Source: Lachnospiraceae bacterium UBA3386
Lineage (GTDB): Bacteria > Bacillota > Clostridia > Lachnospirales > Lachnospiraceae
Length of the DNA: 40,591 bases
NCBI GenBank assembly: GCA_002358875.1
Contig: DEPS01000143.1
Coordinates: 1-40,591 of the forward strand
Direction: 5' to 3'
The position numbers and the translations under genes are program-made. Positions 16,022 through 24,977 of this stretch are shown here, piece after piece; position 1 is the first letter of the stretch, and every line of letters starts with the position of its first letter. Under the pieces are notes generated by a model. That model was not told the DNA's origin. It saw nothing but the letters and a program-made list of their open reading frames with translations, and did not search any database.

Positions 16022-16984
16022 TTAATAAGTACTCAGTATAGTATTACGGATCGTTCGCTCCAGGTGATCAGCCAGAGCTTCGGTGGAGTCGAAGCGGTCG
16101 ACATCCACCCAGGTGACGCCGCGTTCGCGGCGGAACCAGGTGAGCTGTCTTTTTGCAAAATGGCGCGAGTCCCGCTTGATGAGGCGGACGGCTTCCTCCA
16201 TGGAATATTCTCCGTCCAGGGCGCGCAGGATCTGGCGGTAGCCGATGCCCTGCATGGAGACATCGTCCTTTGTGAGTCCCTTTTCCCGAAGGAGGGCGAC
16301 TTCCTGTACAAGTCCGCGTTCCATCATCAGGTCGACGCGGGCATCGATGCGCCGGTACAGCTTTTCTCTGTCCATGGTAAAGACAAAAAATGCCGCGTCG
16401 TAGACAGGTTCCTTTTGCCTTTCTTTTTCATTGTGTTCGGAAATCTTTTGCCCGCCGCTTTTTTGGGAAAATTCCAGGGCACGGATGATTCGCTTGATAT
16501 TGTTGGGATGAATAGCCTCTGCTGCTTCCGGATCAGCTTCCTGCAGGCGGCGGTAGAGCCCTTCGGAACCCCGTGTTCTGGCTTCCTCTTCCATTGCGGC
16601 CCGGCAGTCAGGGTCTGAGTCCATCCGGGTGAAATCGATGCCGTATAAAAGTGCCTGGATGTAAAAGCCGGTCCCGCCGACCAGGAAAGGAAGGCGGCCG
16701 TTCCGGCGGATATTCCGGATGGCGGCCACGGCCTCCTGCTGAAAACGGACGACATTCCAAGGATCCTTCGGATCCGCGACATCAATAAGGTAGTGGGGGA
16801 TGCCCTCCATCTCCTCTTTCGTCACCTTGGCGGAACCGATGTCCATACCGCGGTAGACCTGCATGGAGTCAGCGGAAATGACACTGCCCTGAAGGCGTTT
16901 TGCCAGCTCGACGGAGGCGGCAGTCTTTCCTGTTGCTGTAGGCCCCGCGATAATGACAAGGGGGGAAAGTTTTTTATCCATCAT
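16022..16984 (-). CDS. miaA: tRNA dimethylallyltransferase
   Basis: MiaA adds a dimethylallyl group to N6 of A37 in tRNAs reading UNN codons; its product is the substrate of MiaB encoded in the same block. The 320-residue protein has the P-loop GPTATGKT near the N-terminus, the ISADSMQVYRGMDIGSAK stretch, HYLIDV, and the C-terminal QLTWFRRERGVTWVD motif typical of the family. Two adjacent ATG codons (16984 and 16981) both fit the GAGAG ribosome binding site. It follows mutL after a 91-base gap that contains no obvious promoter or terminator. Confidence 0.97.
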   Translation of the reverse strand: MMDKKLSPLVIIAGPTATGKTAASVELAKRLQGSVISADSMQVYRGMDIGSAKVTKEEMEGIPHYLIDVADPKDPWNVVRFQQEAVAAIRNIRRNGRLPFLVGGTGFYIQALLYGIDFTRMDSDPDCRAAMEEEARTRGSEGLYRRLQEADPEAAEAIHPNNIKRIIRALEFSQKSGGQKISEHNEKERQKEPVYDAAFFVFTMDREKLYRRIDARVDLMMERGLVQEVALLREKGLTKDDVSMQGIGYRQILRALDGEYSMEEAVRLIKRDSRHFAKRQLTWFRRERGVTWVDVDRFDSTEALADHLERTIRNTILSTY

Positions 16985-17075
16985 GTGCTCTCTTATCTAA
17001 ACAGCAATTTTTGTCGCTTTAATTTCTGTCATGCAGACACTGCGGTGTTAAGTAAACTGATCACTTTCCTGCCTC

Positions 17076-19625
17076 TTATACGATACGCCTGAATTTCCGG
17101 TCCATTTCATACTGGCTCATGATGATCATAGTGGGTCTTCCGTGCGGGCAGTGAAAGGGGTTTTCAAGTGTGAGAAGTTCTCTGATCAGGGCTCTCGCCT
17201 CCGGTTCCGAGAGACGGGAATTGCCCTTTACGGCTGCCTTGCATGACATGGAGGCTACTTTTGAAATGACGGCCCTGGGGGTTCCGCTGACGCGTTCACT
17301 GATGATTTCTTCTATGATCTCTCGAAAGAGGGCGTCCGCGGACTGACCAAAGAGCTCGGTGGGAACAGAGCGGATGGCATAGGCTCCTCCTCCGAAATCC
17401 TCGATCTCATATCCCATGGCAGCAAAGACGTCTGAAAACTGCTGGTAGGCGGTCTCCTCACGCCCGCTAAGCCGCAGGACGATGGGGGGCATCAGCCTCT
17501 GGGAGGCCACAAGAACAGGCTCTTTGCCGTTTTCCTCTGATCCGTCCGGAGTAAGACCCGCTTTAAAGATCCTGTCCAGGGCCAGGTATTCATCGGCCAG
17601 GGCGTCCCGGACCTTTCCTTCATTGTCAAGGCCGGGATGATCCCGCTCTATCCTGCGCATCATTCTTTCATAATTGACCTTTTCGTGGGCGGCGTGCTGG
17701 TCAATGATCAGCAGCCGCTTTTCGACCTCGATGAGCCAGTAGGTGCCAAATACCTGGCCGACGAAGCGGAAAAGCTCAGCATTTTTGCGGGTCAGGACCG
17801 GTTCCTCGCCTGAGAAAGCTGATTTTTCCCTGAAAAATGCCCCATCCTGAACAAGGTCGTTTAAGGTAAGCTGGGCACTCTCCTGTCCGGATATCCGGTC
17901 AGAGGATCCGCTCTTCTCTTTGGGCCTTTTGTCGACAAAAAAGGAGTCCTCCCGGCTGTCCGGAAGGCTGGGATAGGGAGTAGAATCTGCCTTTTCCCGG
18001 CTGTCGGGAAGGCTGGGAGAAGGAGCAGAATCTGCCTTTTCCTGACTGTCCGGTGCAGTTGGAGAAGACATGTTATGTGCTGTCTGTGATCCTGCTGATT
18101 CTATTGTAAATCCGGAGTCGGATTTTGTTGTTGAATTTTCTGTGAATGTTTTCTGAACCGGATCTTTGGCGTCAGAAGGAGCTAATGCAGGGAGGCCTGC
18201 GGACCTGCCGGGATCCCTTGTGTCCGGAGGTGTGGTGACCGACTGTCCGGGAGACGTCGATCTTTGGGCGGCCGCGCCGTTTTCATAGACCTTCTGAGTG
18301 ACAGGATCTGACCCTGATATAGCAGGTGCTGCAGGCTTTTGAGCGGCAGAGCCGTCTTCAAAGGTCTTCTGAATGGCAGGCCCTGTCATAGCAGGTGGTG
18401 CAGGCTTTTGAGCGGCAGAGCCGTCTTCAAAGGCCTTCTGAATGCCAGGCCCTGACATAGCAGGTGGTGTCGGTCTTTGGGAGGTCCGGGCGGACTCAAA
18501 GGCCTCCGGGCGGGGTTCGGCCTGAAGGCGGGCAGCCTTTTGCTGCATTTCTTTTTTTTGGGCAGCGCGTTCTTCCCTGGCAGTGTTGAGGTTTGCCCTG
18601 GGGATCAGTTCGACGCTGTGAAGAGCCTCGTGAACACTCCTGTCAAGGAAGGTCATGACGGCTTTACGGTCTGTAAAGCGCACTTCCATTTTGGAGGGAT
18701 GGACATTGACGTCGACATCCTCTGGGGGCATGGAGATGTGGAGGACGGCAAAGGGAAAGCGGTGCTGCATGAGGTCAGTGCGGTAACCCTCCTCCAGTCC
18801 GGCAGAGAGTTCCCTGCTCCTGAGTATCCTTCCGTTGATGAAGAAGGTTTCAAAGCTGCGGCTGGACCGGCTGATCTCAGGCCTTCCCAGAAAGCCGTCA
18901 AGTCGCAGGCCGTGCTCCGGATCCCTTGCATGGACAGGGATAATAGCGGCAGCTGTTTCTCTTCCGTAGATCCGGTAGATCAGTTCACGCAGGTCTCCGT
19001 TTCCGGTCGTATGCAGCTTTTCCTGTCCGTTTACCCGGTAATGGAAGGAAACAAAGGGGTGTGAAAGAGCCTGCTTTTCGACAAGGTCCGTGATATAGCC
19101 GGCTTCGGTCTGAGGCTGGCGCAGGAACCTTCGGCGGACCGGGATGGTGCCGAACAGGCTGCGGACGATCACGGTGGTACCGTCCGGCGCCCCGATTTCC
19201 TCCAGGTCGATCTTTACGGGGGCATCGGGAGAATAGCCGGCCAGATGGTCATTCACGGCGCGGGTCCCGAGGACGCTGTCCCTGACCTTTGTGATCATTT
19301 CTACCTGGGCGACGGCAGCTATGCTGGCCAGTGCCTCGCCGCGAAAGCCCAGCGAGGAAAGGCGGGAGAGGTCTTCCGCGTCCCGGATTTTGCTGGTCGC
19401 GTGGCGGATAAAAGCCCTTGCGATCTGATCCTTTTCAATACCGCAGCCGTTGTCTGTGACGCGGATCATGCTGATCCCGCCGTCGCGGATCTCGATAGTG
19501 ACGGCGGTGGAGCCGGCGTCGATGGAATTTTCAACCAGCTCTTTTACGACATTGAGAGGGCGCTCGATGACCTCTCCCGCCGAAATGCGGCTTATGGTTT
19601 CTTCTGTAAGAAGTCTGATTTCCAT
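17076..19625 (-). CDS. mutL: DNA mismatch repair protein MutL with an expanded repetitive linker
   Basis: MutL couples mismatch recognition by MutS to strand incision. The N-terminal GHKL ATPase (about 1-335) has ELVENSIDAG (Glu32), TDNGCGI and GFRGEAL. The C-terminal domain (about 615-849) has the endonuclease motif DQHAAHEKVNYE (642-653), CKAAVK and CPHGRP, so it is an incising MutL as in other Gram-positives lacking MutH. Between them lies an unusually long linker of about 270 residues containing 23-residue units (KxFEDGSAAQKPAxPA...) and two 15-residue units (KADSxPxPSLPDSRE). Total length is 849 against roughly 620-680 in many Firmicutes. The ATG at 19625 fits the family start; an in-frame TTG five codons earlier is the alternative, and neither has a strong ribosome binding site. 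Confidence 0.96.
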   Translation of the reverse strand: MEIRLLTEETISRISAGEVIERPLNVVKELVENSIDAGSTAVTIEIRDGGISMIRVTDNGCGIEKDQIARAFIRHATSKIRDAEDLSRLSSLGFRGEALASIAAVAQVEMITKVRDSVLGTRAVNDHLAGYSPDAPVKIDLEEIGAPDGTTVIVRSLFGTIPVRRRFLRQPQTEAGYITDLVEKQALSHPFVSFHYRVNGQEKLHTTGNGDLRELIYRIYGRETAAAIIPVHARDPEHGLRLDGFLGRPEISRSSRSFETFFINGRILRSRELSAGLEEGYRTDLMQHRFPFAVLHISMPPEDVDVNVHPSKMEVRFTDRKAVMTFLDRSVHEALHSVELIPRANLNTAREERAAQKKEMQQKAARLQAEPRPEAFESARTSQRPTPPAMSGPGIQKAFEDGSAAQKPAPPAMTGPAIQKTFEDGSAAQKPAAPAISGSDPVTQKVYENGAAAQRSTSPGQSVTTPPDTRDPGRSAGLPALAPSDAKDPVQKTFTENSTTKSDSGFTIESAGSQTAHNMSSPTAPDSQEKADSAPSPSLPDSREKADSTPYPSLPDSREDSFFVDKRPKEKSGSSDRISGQESAQLTLNDLVQDGAFFREKSAFSGEEPVLTRKNAELFRFVGQVFGTYWLIEVEKRLLIIDQHAAHEKVNYERMMRRIERDHPGLDNEGKVRDALADEYLALDRIFKAGLTPDGSEENGKEPVLVASQRLMPPIVLRLSGREETAYQQFSDVFAAMGYEIEDFGGGAYAIRSVPTELFGQSADALFREIIEEIISERVSGTPRAVISKVASMSCKAAVKGNSRLSEPEARALIRELLTLENPFHCPHGRPTMIIMSQYEMDRKFRRIV
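17950..18060. repeat. 45-bp in-frame tandem duplication in mutL linker
   Basis: Two adjacent 45-bp units encode KADSAPSPSLPDSRE and KADSTPYPSLPDSRE, with a shorter relative (PTAPDSQE) before them. The period is a multiple of three and the frame is kept. Confidence 0.7.
18262..18480. repeat. 69-bp in-frame tandem repeats in mutL linker
   Basis: Units of about 69 bp encode versions of a 23-residue segment beginning K(A/T/V)(F/Y)E(D/N)G(S/A)AAQ and continuing into a PAMxGP-type stretch. Two copies are nearly identical at DNA level (start to start 69 bases, around 18331 and 18400), with a more diverged third copy on the low-coordinate side. This pattern indicates recent slippage or recombination within the coding sequence. 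Confidence 0.75.
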
Positions 19626-19720
19626 ATATATGTTTCTCAAGGATCTGTCACAAAAAATGCAGTGAACGACAAAATAAAAAAAGATTTTCTGTGGTTTACT
19701 GCCCTTTTCAGGCGGATCTT

Positions 19721-22687
19721 TTATCCTTTCCAGCGGTTTTTGAGCCTGCTCTGAAGGCGGTAGAGAGTGTTCAGGGCATCCAGGGGAGTCAGGTTCTGGA
19801 TGTCGATCTCCGAAAGGTCCTTTAAGACGTCGGCATCGGTCGAAGTGTCGAAAAGGAACATCTGGGCGAGGTCGACATCGTCGTAGTGGACGGGTTTTGA
19901 AGGAGATTTTCCATTTCTTGCAGGGTCGGAGGTCTTCATGTTCTGCAGCTTTTCCGTGATATCGTTGTCCGAAAGCTGGGCAACCAGCTCCATAGCCCGG
20001 TCGATCACAATATCGGGCAGACCTGCCAGGCGGGCGACCTGGATACCGTAGCTCTTGTCAGCCCCGCCGCGCACGATTTTGCGAAGGAAAATGATGTCCT
20101 CTCCGCTCTCGCGGACGGCGACGCAGTAGTTTTTAACTCCGGGGATCTTTCCCTCCAGTTCTGTGAGCTCGTGGTAGTGGGTGGCAAAGAGGGTCTTGGC
20201 TCCGAGAAAACGCCGGTTGCTGATGTGTTCGACTACAGCCCAGGCGATGCTCATGCCGTCAAAGGTCGAGGTGCCCCTTCCGATCTCGTCCAGGATCAGA
20301 AGGCTCTTTGATGTCGCGTTCCGCAGTATATTGGAGACCTCGTTCATTTCGACCATGAAGGTACTCTGGCCGCTCCCAAGGTCGTCGGAGGCACCGACGC
20401 GGGTGAAAATGCGGTCGGTGACGCACAGCTTCGCCTTGTCGGCAGGGACATAGCTGCCGATCTGGGCCATGAGGGCGATCAGGGCTACCTGGCGCATGTA
20501 GGTGGACTTGCCGGCCATGTTGGGACCCGTAATGATGCAGATGCAGTTCTTTTTTCCGTCGAGGAGAGTGTCGTTGGGAATAAATTCCCCCCGCTGCATC
20601 TGTTCGACGACCGGATGGCGGCCATTCGTGATGCGGATGGTCCCGCTCTCGTTAAAGGAAGGACGGACGTATCTGTTTCTCTCCGCGACAAGGGAGAGGG
20701 ATGCATAGACGTCCAGGCGGGCGAGAGCCTTGGCTGCTCTCTGGAAGGCGCCGATCCGGGCAGCGCATGCTTCCCTGACGCTGCAGAAGGCATCGTATTC
20801 GAGGGTGTTGAGCTTGTCCTCTGCGTTGAGTATGGTGTCTTCAAGCTCTTTTAAGCGGGGAGTGGTATAGCGCTCGGAACCGACAAGGGTCTGTTTGCGG
20901 ATAAAATCGTCCGGAACCAGGTCCTTGAAGGAATTCGTCACTTCAAAGTAATAACCGAAAACTTTATTGTACTTGATGCGCAGGTTTTTGATCCCGGTGC
21001 GCTCGCGGTCCTGTGTCTCAAGATCCATCAGCCACTGGCGGCCGTTGTCGCGGGCGTCCCGCAGGCGGTCGATGTCGGGGTCAAAGCCGGCCCGGATCAT
21101 TCTTCCCTCGCGGACAGCGATAGGGGGCTCGTCAACAATGGCTTTTTCAAGGAGATCCGTGAGGTTGGAAAAATCCTCTATCTCGTCCCGAAGACGAAGA
21201 AGGCCGTCCTGGACAGATTTTTTTGGCGAAGCTTTACTGGAGGCTTCCTGATTCCCTGAAACTGTCTTCTGAGGGGAAATATTGTATGCTCCCGGAGCTT
21301 CTGCCGCCAGGAGGGAGGAAAAGGGCATTCCTGATCCGGAGAAAGGACCGGCAGCCTGCGAAGCTTCTGTTTCCTTTTGAGTAAAAGATCCTGCTTCCTT
21401 TTGGGCAAAGGCTTCTGTTTCCCTTTGGGCAAAGTCATCTGCTTCTGCCCCTGCAAAATCAGAAAGAACTGTCTTGACAGGACCGAACATACGCAGAGAG
21501 TCGCGCAGGGCAATGAGGTCGCGCGGGTTTGCGGACTGGTAGCTGATGCGCGTCATCAGGCGTTCGAGGTCGTAGATGGAAGAAAGGTATTCGCGCAGCT
21601 CGTCACGGTCTACACTGCGTTCGCTAAGGGCCTGAACACAGTCAAGGCGCTCTTCAATCTCGTCTCTCCTGGTGAGGGGCTGTTCAAGAAACTGATGCAG
21701 GAGCCTGGCGCCCATGGCAGTACAGGTTTTGTCCAGGACCCACAGAAGGGAGCCTCTTTTCTTTTTATCCCTGAGAGTCCGGGTAAGTTCGAGGTTCCTT
21801 CTGGTGGAACTGTCGAGAAGCATGTATTTTCCGGATGCATAGGCGTGGATGCGCGTCAGGTTGGAGAGAGAATTTTTCTGTGTGTCGTAGAGATAACGGA
21901 GGAGAGCGCCGGCTGCCATGGCTCCCAGGGGGAAGTCCTCCAGGCCCAGGGACAGTAAGGAAGAGGTCTTAAAGTGGTCTGTAAGGAGGCGGACGGCAGA
22001 GGCCTCTTCAAAATAGCTGCCGGGTATCGTGCTGACCTGTATGGAGAGGCGGTCGCGCAGGTCTGAAAAGTCCAGGCGGCTCATGAGGAGGGCGTCATTG
22101 CAGACCATTTCCGCCGGGCTGTAGCTGATGATCTCATCGTAGAGCTTTACTGTGTCCGTGACCTCTGAGACAACGTAGTCGCCTGTCGAGATGTCCGCCG
22201 CCGCGATGCCGATCCTGCCGGAGGTATAAAAAGCACTGAAAATATAATTGTTTTTTCCCTCGTCCAGCGCGTTCATGTCAAGGTTGGTGCCGGGCGTCAC
22301 GATGCGCACGACCTCGCGGCGGACGATTCCCTTCGCAGTCTTTGGATCCTCCATCTGCTCGCAGATAGCGACCTTGTGGCCGCTTTCTACAAGCCTGGTC
22401 AGGTATCCGTCCACAGCGTGAAAGGGCACCCCGCACATGGGAGCGCGCTGGGGAAGGCCGCAGCTCTTTCCGGTGAGGGTCAGCTCCAGCTCCTTTGAGA
22501 CAGTTATGGCATCGTCAAAGAACATCTCGTAGAAGTCTCCGAGACGGTAAAAGAGCAGGCAGTCGGGATTATCGTGCTTTGTCTGCAGGTAGTGCTGCAT
22601 CATGGGAGAGAGCTGCTGCATGAAAGCGGGATCCTCCGCCATCTGGGCGCTGGAGGAGTATTTGGTGTAGTCGTAAAGATTTTCCAT
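19721..22687 (-). CDS. mutS: DNA mismatch recognition protein MutS with an internal insertion
   Basis: MutS finds mismatches and is an ABC-type ATPase. The mismatch-reading motif is present as FYEMF (Phe52, Glu54), the Walker A as GPNMAGKST (721-729), and the Walker B region as LLILDEIGRGTST (796-808), followed by the THYHEL signature. At 988 residues it exceeds the usual 850-880, mainly because of an insertion of about 80 residues (412-493) in the core/lever region that is rich in Ala, Ser, Glu and Gln and contains short FAQKE-like repeats. The first ATG (22687) lacks a clear ribosome binding site; the ATG at 22621 has GGAGG 11 bases upstream and gives MQQLSPMMQHYL, which matches where most homologues begin, so it may be the true start. 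It follows miaB by 18 bases. Confidence 0.96.
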   Translation of the reverse strand: MENLYDYTKYSSSAQMAEDPAFMQQLSPMMQHYLQTKHDNPDCLLFYRLGDFYEMFFDDAITVSKELELTLTGKSCGLPQRAPMCGVPFHAVDGYLTRLVESGHKVAICEQMEDPKTAKGIVRREVVRIVTPGTNLDMNALDEGKNNYIFSAFYTSGRIGIAAADISTGDYVVSEVTDTVKLYDEIISYSPAEMVCNDALLMSRLDFSDLRDRLSIQVSTIPGSYFEEASAVRLLTDHFKTSSLLSLGLEDFPLGAMAAGALLRYLYDTQKNSLSNLTRIHAYASGKYMLLDSSTRRNLELTRTLRDKKKRGSLLWVLDKTCTAMGARLLHQFLEQPLTRRDEIEERLDCVQALSERSVDRDELREYLSSIYDLERLMTRISYQSANPRDLIALRDSLRMFGPVKTVLSDFAGAEADDFAQRETEAFAQKEAGSFTQKETEASQAAGPFSGSGMPFSSLLAAEAPGAYNISPQKTVSGNQEASSKASPKKSVQDGLLRLRDEIEDFSNLTDLLEKAIVDEPPIAVREGRMIRAGFDPDIDRLRDARDNGRQWLMDLETQDRERTGIKNLRIKYNKVFGYYFEVTNSFKDLVPDDFIRKQTLVGSERYTTPRLKELEDTILNAEDKLNTLEYDAFCSVREACAARIGAFQRAAKALARLDVYASLSLVAERNRYVRPSFNESGTIRITNGRHPVVEQMQRGEFIPNDTLLDGKKNCICIITGPNMAGKSTYMRQVALIALMAQIGSYVPADKAKLCVTDRIFTRVGASDDLGSGQSTFMVEMNEVSNILRNATSKSLLILDEIGRGTSTFDGMSIAWAVVEHISNRRFLGAKTLFATHYHELTELEGKIPGVKNYCVAVRESGEDIIFLRKIVRGGADKSYGIQVARLAGLPDIVIDRAMELVAQLSDNDITEKLQNMKTSDPARNGKSPSKPVHYDDVDLAQMFLFDTSTDADVLKDLSEIDIQNLTPLDALNTLYRLQSRLKNRWKG

Positions 22688-22705
22688 AGATATTTTATAA
22701 AATTA

Positions 22706-24169
22706 TTACACGATCGTTCCGAAGAAATAGAAGCCTCTGCATTCGTCCAGGCGGACGCGGATCATTTTCCCGATCAGGGAGGGATCGCCGGGGACATGGA
22801 CGAGCATGTTGTTGGAGAGGCGGGCGGTGATAAAATGCTGGTCTTTTATATTGACTTCCTCCGCAAGGGCCTCCATCGTGCGTCCGGTGAGGTGCTGGGC
22901 GCGGCCATGGGCGGTCTCCTGGACAGCCTTGAGGACGCGGTCAAACATGCGGTTTTTTTCCGCCTCAGGCACCTGGTCGGGCATTTTCGCCGCAGGTGTG
23001 CCGGCACGTTTGGAGTAGATAAAGGTAAAGGCGTTGTCGAAGCCGACTCTTTTTACGACGTCGATGGTATCGTCGATGTCAAAGTCCTCTTCGCCGGGAA
23101 AGCCGACGATGATGTCTGTCGTGAGGGAGACGTCCGGGATCCTGTCCCGAATCTTCTGCGCCAGGCTGATATACTGCTCTTTGGTGTGGCGGCGGTTCAT
23201 CCTTTTTAAAATGCGGTCAGAGCCGGACTGGAGAGGAAGGTGAACGTGGCGGGCGATCTTTTCGTTTTGTGCAAGGACATCGATCAGCTCGTCCGAAAAA
23301 TCCTTGGGATGGGGGGTCATATAGCGGATGCGCTGTATGCCTTCGATTTTGCAGACCTGGCTCAGCAGCTGAGCGAAGGTGCAGGGCTCATCCAGGTCCT
23401 TTCCGTAGGAGTTGACATTCTGGCCAAGCAGCATGATCTCGACGACGCCGTCTGCAGCCAGGCGCCGGCATTCGTCAAGGATGTCCTGGGGGGCGCGGCT
23501 CCTCTCCCGCCCTCTTACATAGGGCACAATGCAGTAGCTGCAGAAATTGTTGCAGCCGAACATGATATTAACGCCGGATTTGAAGGGATATTTGCGGGCG
23601 ACGGGCAGGGTCTCGACGATCCTGTCCGCGCGGTCCCAGATCTCGATGGACATACCCTCCGATTCAAGGCATCCGCACAGGTATTCGGGAAAACGGTAGA
23701 GGTTGTGTGTACCGAAAATAAGATCGACAAAGCGGTAGCTTTTCTGTATTTTTTCGACATTGGTCTTTTCCTGGACCATGCAGCCGCAGACGGCGATCTT
23801 CATGCCGGGGCGGTTCCGTTTGAGGTGGCCGGCTCGGCCCAGGCGGCCGAACACGCGCTGGTCCGCATTGTCACGCACAGTGCAGGTATTGTAGACGAGA
23901 AAATCCGCGTCTTCCGTCGGCGCCTCCTCAAAGCCTGCGCTCTTAAGGATACCGATGATTTTTTCGGAATCCCGCGCGTTCATCTGGCAGCCGAAGGTCT
24001 CAACTCGGTAGGTTAGATTTCTTTTTTCTTTTTCACTTCGGGCCATGACGAGCGCTCTGGCACGGGCAAGAAACCATGCCTGCCGCATGGGCTCCGCCTG
24101 GGGAGCGGGGCTGTCAAGGTCGGCCTCTGCAATGAGATTTTCGAAATCAAGGTTGATATCTTTGTTCAT
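22706..24169 (-). CDS. miaB: tRNA-2-methylthio-N6-dimethylallyladenosine synthase
   Basis: MiaB is a radical-SAM methylthiotransferase acting on i6A37 of tRNA, the product of MiaA. Visible are three N-terminal cluster cysteines (TFGCQMN, YNTCTVR, CGCM), the radical-SAM motif CNNFCSYC, and a C-terminal TRAM-like region ending FYFFGTIV. The ATG at 24169 has GAAAGG about 10 bases upstream; a GTG six codons earlier is possible. With the ATG start the gene begins 4 bases before the upstream gene's stop region (24174), so translation is probably coupled. The miaB-mutS-mutL-miaA order is a conserved Clostridia arrangement. The product has about 60 N-terminal residues before the first cysteine. Confidence 0.97.
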   Translation of the reverse strand: MNKDINLDFENLIAEADLDSPAPQAEPMRQAWFLARARALVMARSEKEKRNLTYRVETFGCQMNARDSEKIIGILKSAGFEEAPTEDADFLVYNTCTVRDNADQRVFGRLGRAGHLKRNRPGMKIAVCGCMVQEKTNVEKIQKSYRFVDLIFGTHNLYRFPEYLCGCLESEGMSIEIWDRADRIVETLPVARKYPFKSGVNIMFGCNNFCSYCIVPYVRGRERSRAPQDILDECRRLAADGVVEIMLLGQNVNSYGKDLDEPCTFAQLLSQVCKIEGIQRIRYMTPHPKDFSDELIDVLAQNEKIARHVHLPLQSGSDRILKRMNRRHTKEQYISLAQKIRDRIPDVSLTTDIIVGFPGEEDFDIDDTIDVVKRVGFDNAFTFIYSKRAGTPAAKMPDQVPEAEKNRMFDRVLKAVQETAHGRAQHLTGRTMEALAEEVNIKDQHFITARLSNNMLVHVPGDPSLIGKMIRVRLDECRGFYFFGTIV

Positions 24170-24173
24170 ATGA

Positions 24174-24977
24174 TCATGACCTTTCACTTTTTATAATAAT
24201 CCGGTAAAGGTAGGAGTTCTTTTTCTTTCCGATGCGCTCCAGAACGCCCAGCTCCGTCATAAGAAGAAGGACGGTAGAGATGCCTTTTTTGGGAAAATGT
24301 GCGGCTTTTGCAAAATCCGCGGAAGTAAAGGGCTCGGGCAGGCCTTCCGGGACAAGCTGTCTGTAGTCCTGCGGGCAGGTCAGGACCATTCTGTCCCTCA
24401 AATAAAGCGGAATGCGCTCATAGCGGTGTGATCCCCGCTTTTTATCCCTGCTCCAGCCGTCGAGAAGGCGGTATTCGTCCATGTCGATCAAAAGGAGTTC
24501 AAAAGAGAGGTTGGGATGGGAAAGAGAGGATCTGATCCGGTAAAGCTCCCTGAAGGCATGATAAAAGCTCCCGCGAAGGGGGGAGCGTCTTCGGCTAAGG
24601 ATCTCACCGGTCTGTGGATCGATCCAGATGACCCATTTATGCGCGGGGATCGGATAGACAATGCGGACCTGGTAACGGGTGAGAAAAAAGGCGAGTTTTG
24701 CCCGCATGGCATCCATGTGCGCGGTCTGGATCTCTGTGATCCTTTCATCATGAAAGATATCGGCGACATAACGGCCGACGGGGATCTCGTGATGATCCCC
24801 GTCTGTGTCGATGTAATACTTGATGACGGCATGGAGCTTCTTTTCCGAGAGCATCCCGATGCCCCGTCTGTCGCGCGGAGCAAGGGAAATGATTCGCGAG
24901 CGTGCTGCGTCAAAGCGGTCCCGCGCGGATTCCAGAGTCCCGGGGGCGGAATCATTTAGACAGTTTTTTTCTGACAT
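24174..24977 (-). CDS. Putative PD-(D/E)XK-like nuclease with C-terminal winged helix
   Basis: The frame is open to 25091, but the extension lies wholly inside the DUF5662 gene; the ATG at 24977 overlaps that gene's end by 26 bases and gives 267 residues. I do not know a named family. The N-terminal part has a helix with a glutamate (SEKKLHAVIKYY, Glu45), a strand with Asp73 (YVADIF) and a strand ITEIQT (Glu82-x-Gln84), followed by VRIVYPIPAHKWVIWID; this D...ExQ arrangement resembles PD-(D/E)XK nucleases that use Gln in place of Lys, such as CoiA-type proteins. Residues 215-262 (FTSADFAKAAHF...LERIGKKKNSYLYRI) look like a winged helix-turn-helix. The nuclease reading is inference. The gene ends 4 bases before the miaB start, linking it to the tRNA-modification and mismatch-repair block. 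Confidence 0.7.
   Translation of the reverse strand: MSEKNCLNDSAPGTLESARDRFDAARSRIISLAPRDRRGIGMLSEKKLHAVIKYYIDTDGDHHEIPVGRYVADIFHDERITEIQTAHMDAMRAKLAFFLTRYQVRIVYPIPAHKWVIWIDPQTGEILSRRRSPLRGSFYHAFRELYRIRSSLSHPNLSFELLLIDMDEYRLLDGWSRDKKRGSHRYERIPLYLRDRMVLTCPQDYRQLVPEGLPEPFTSADFAKAAHFPKKGISTVLLLMTELGVLERIGKKKNSYLYRIIIKSERS

Noticed and set aside
23240..24016. 258-codon plus-strand open frame
   Set aside because: Antisense shadow of miaB.
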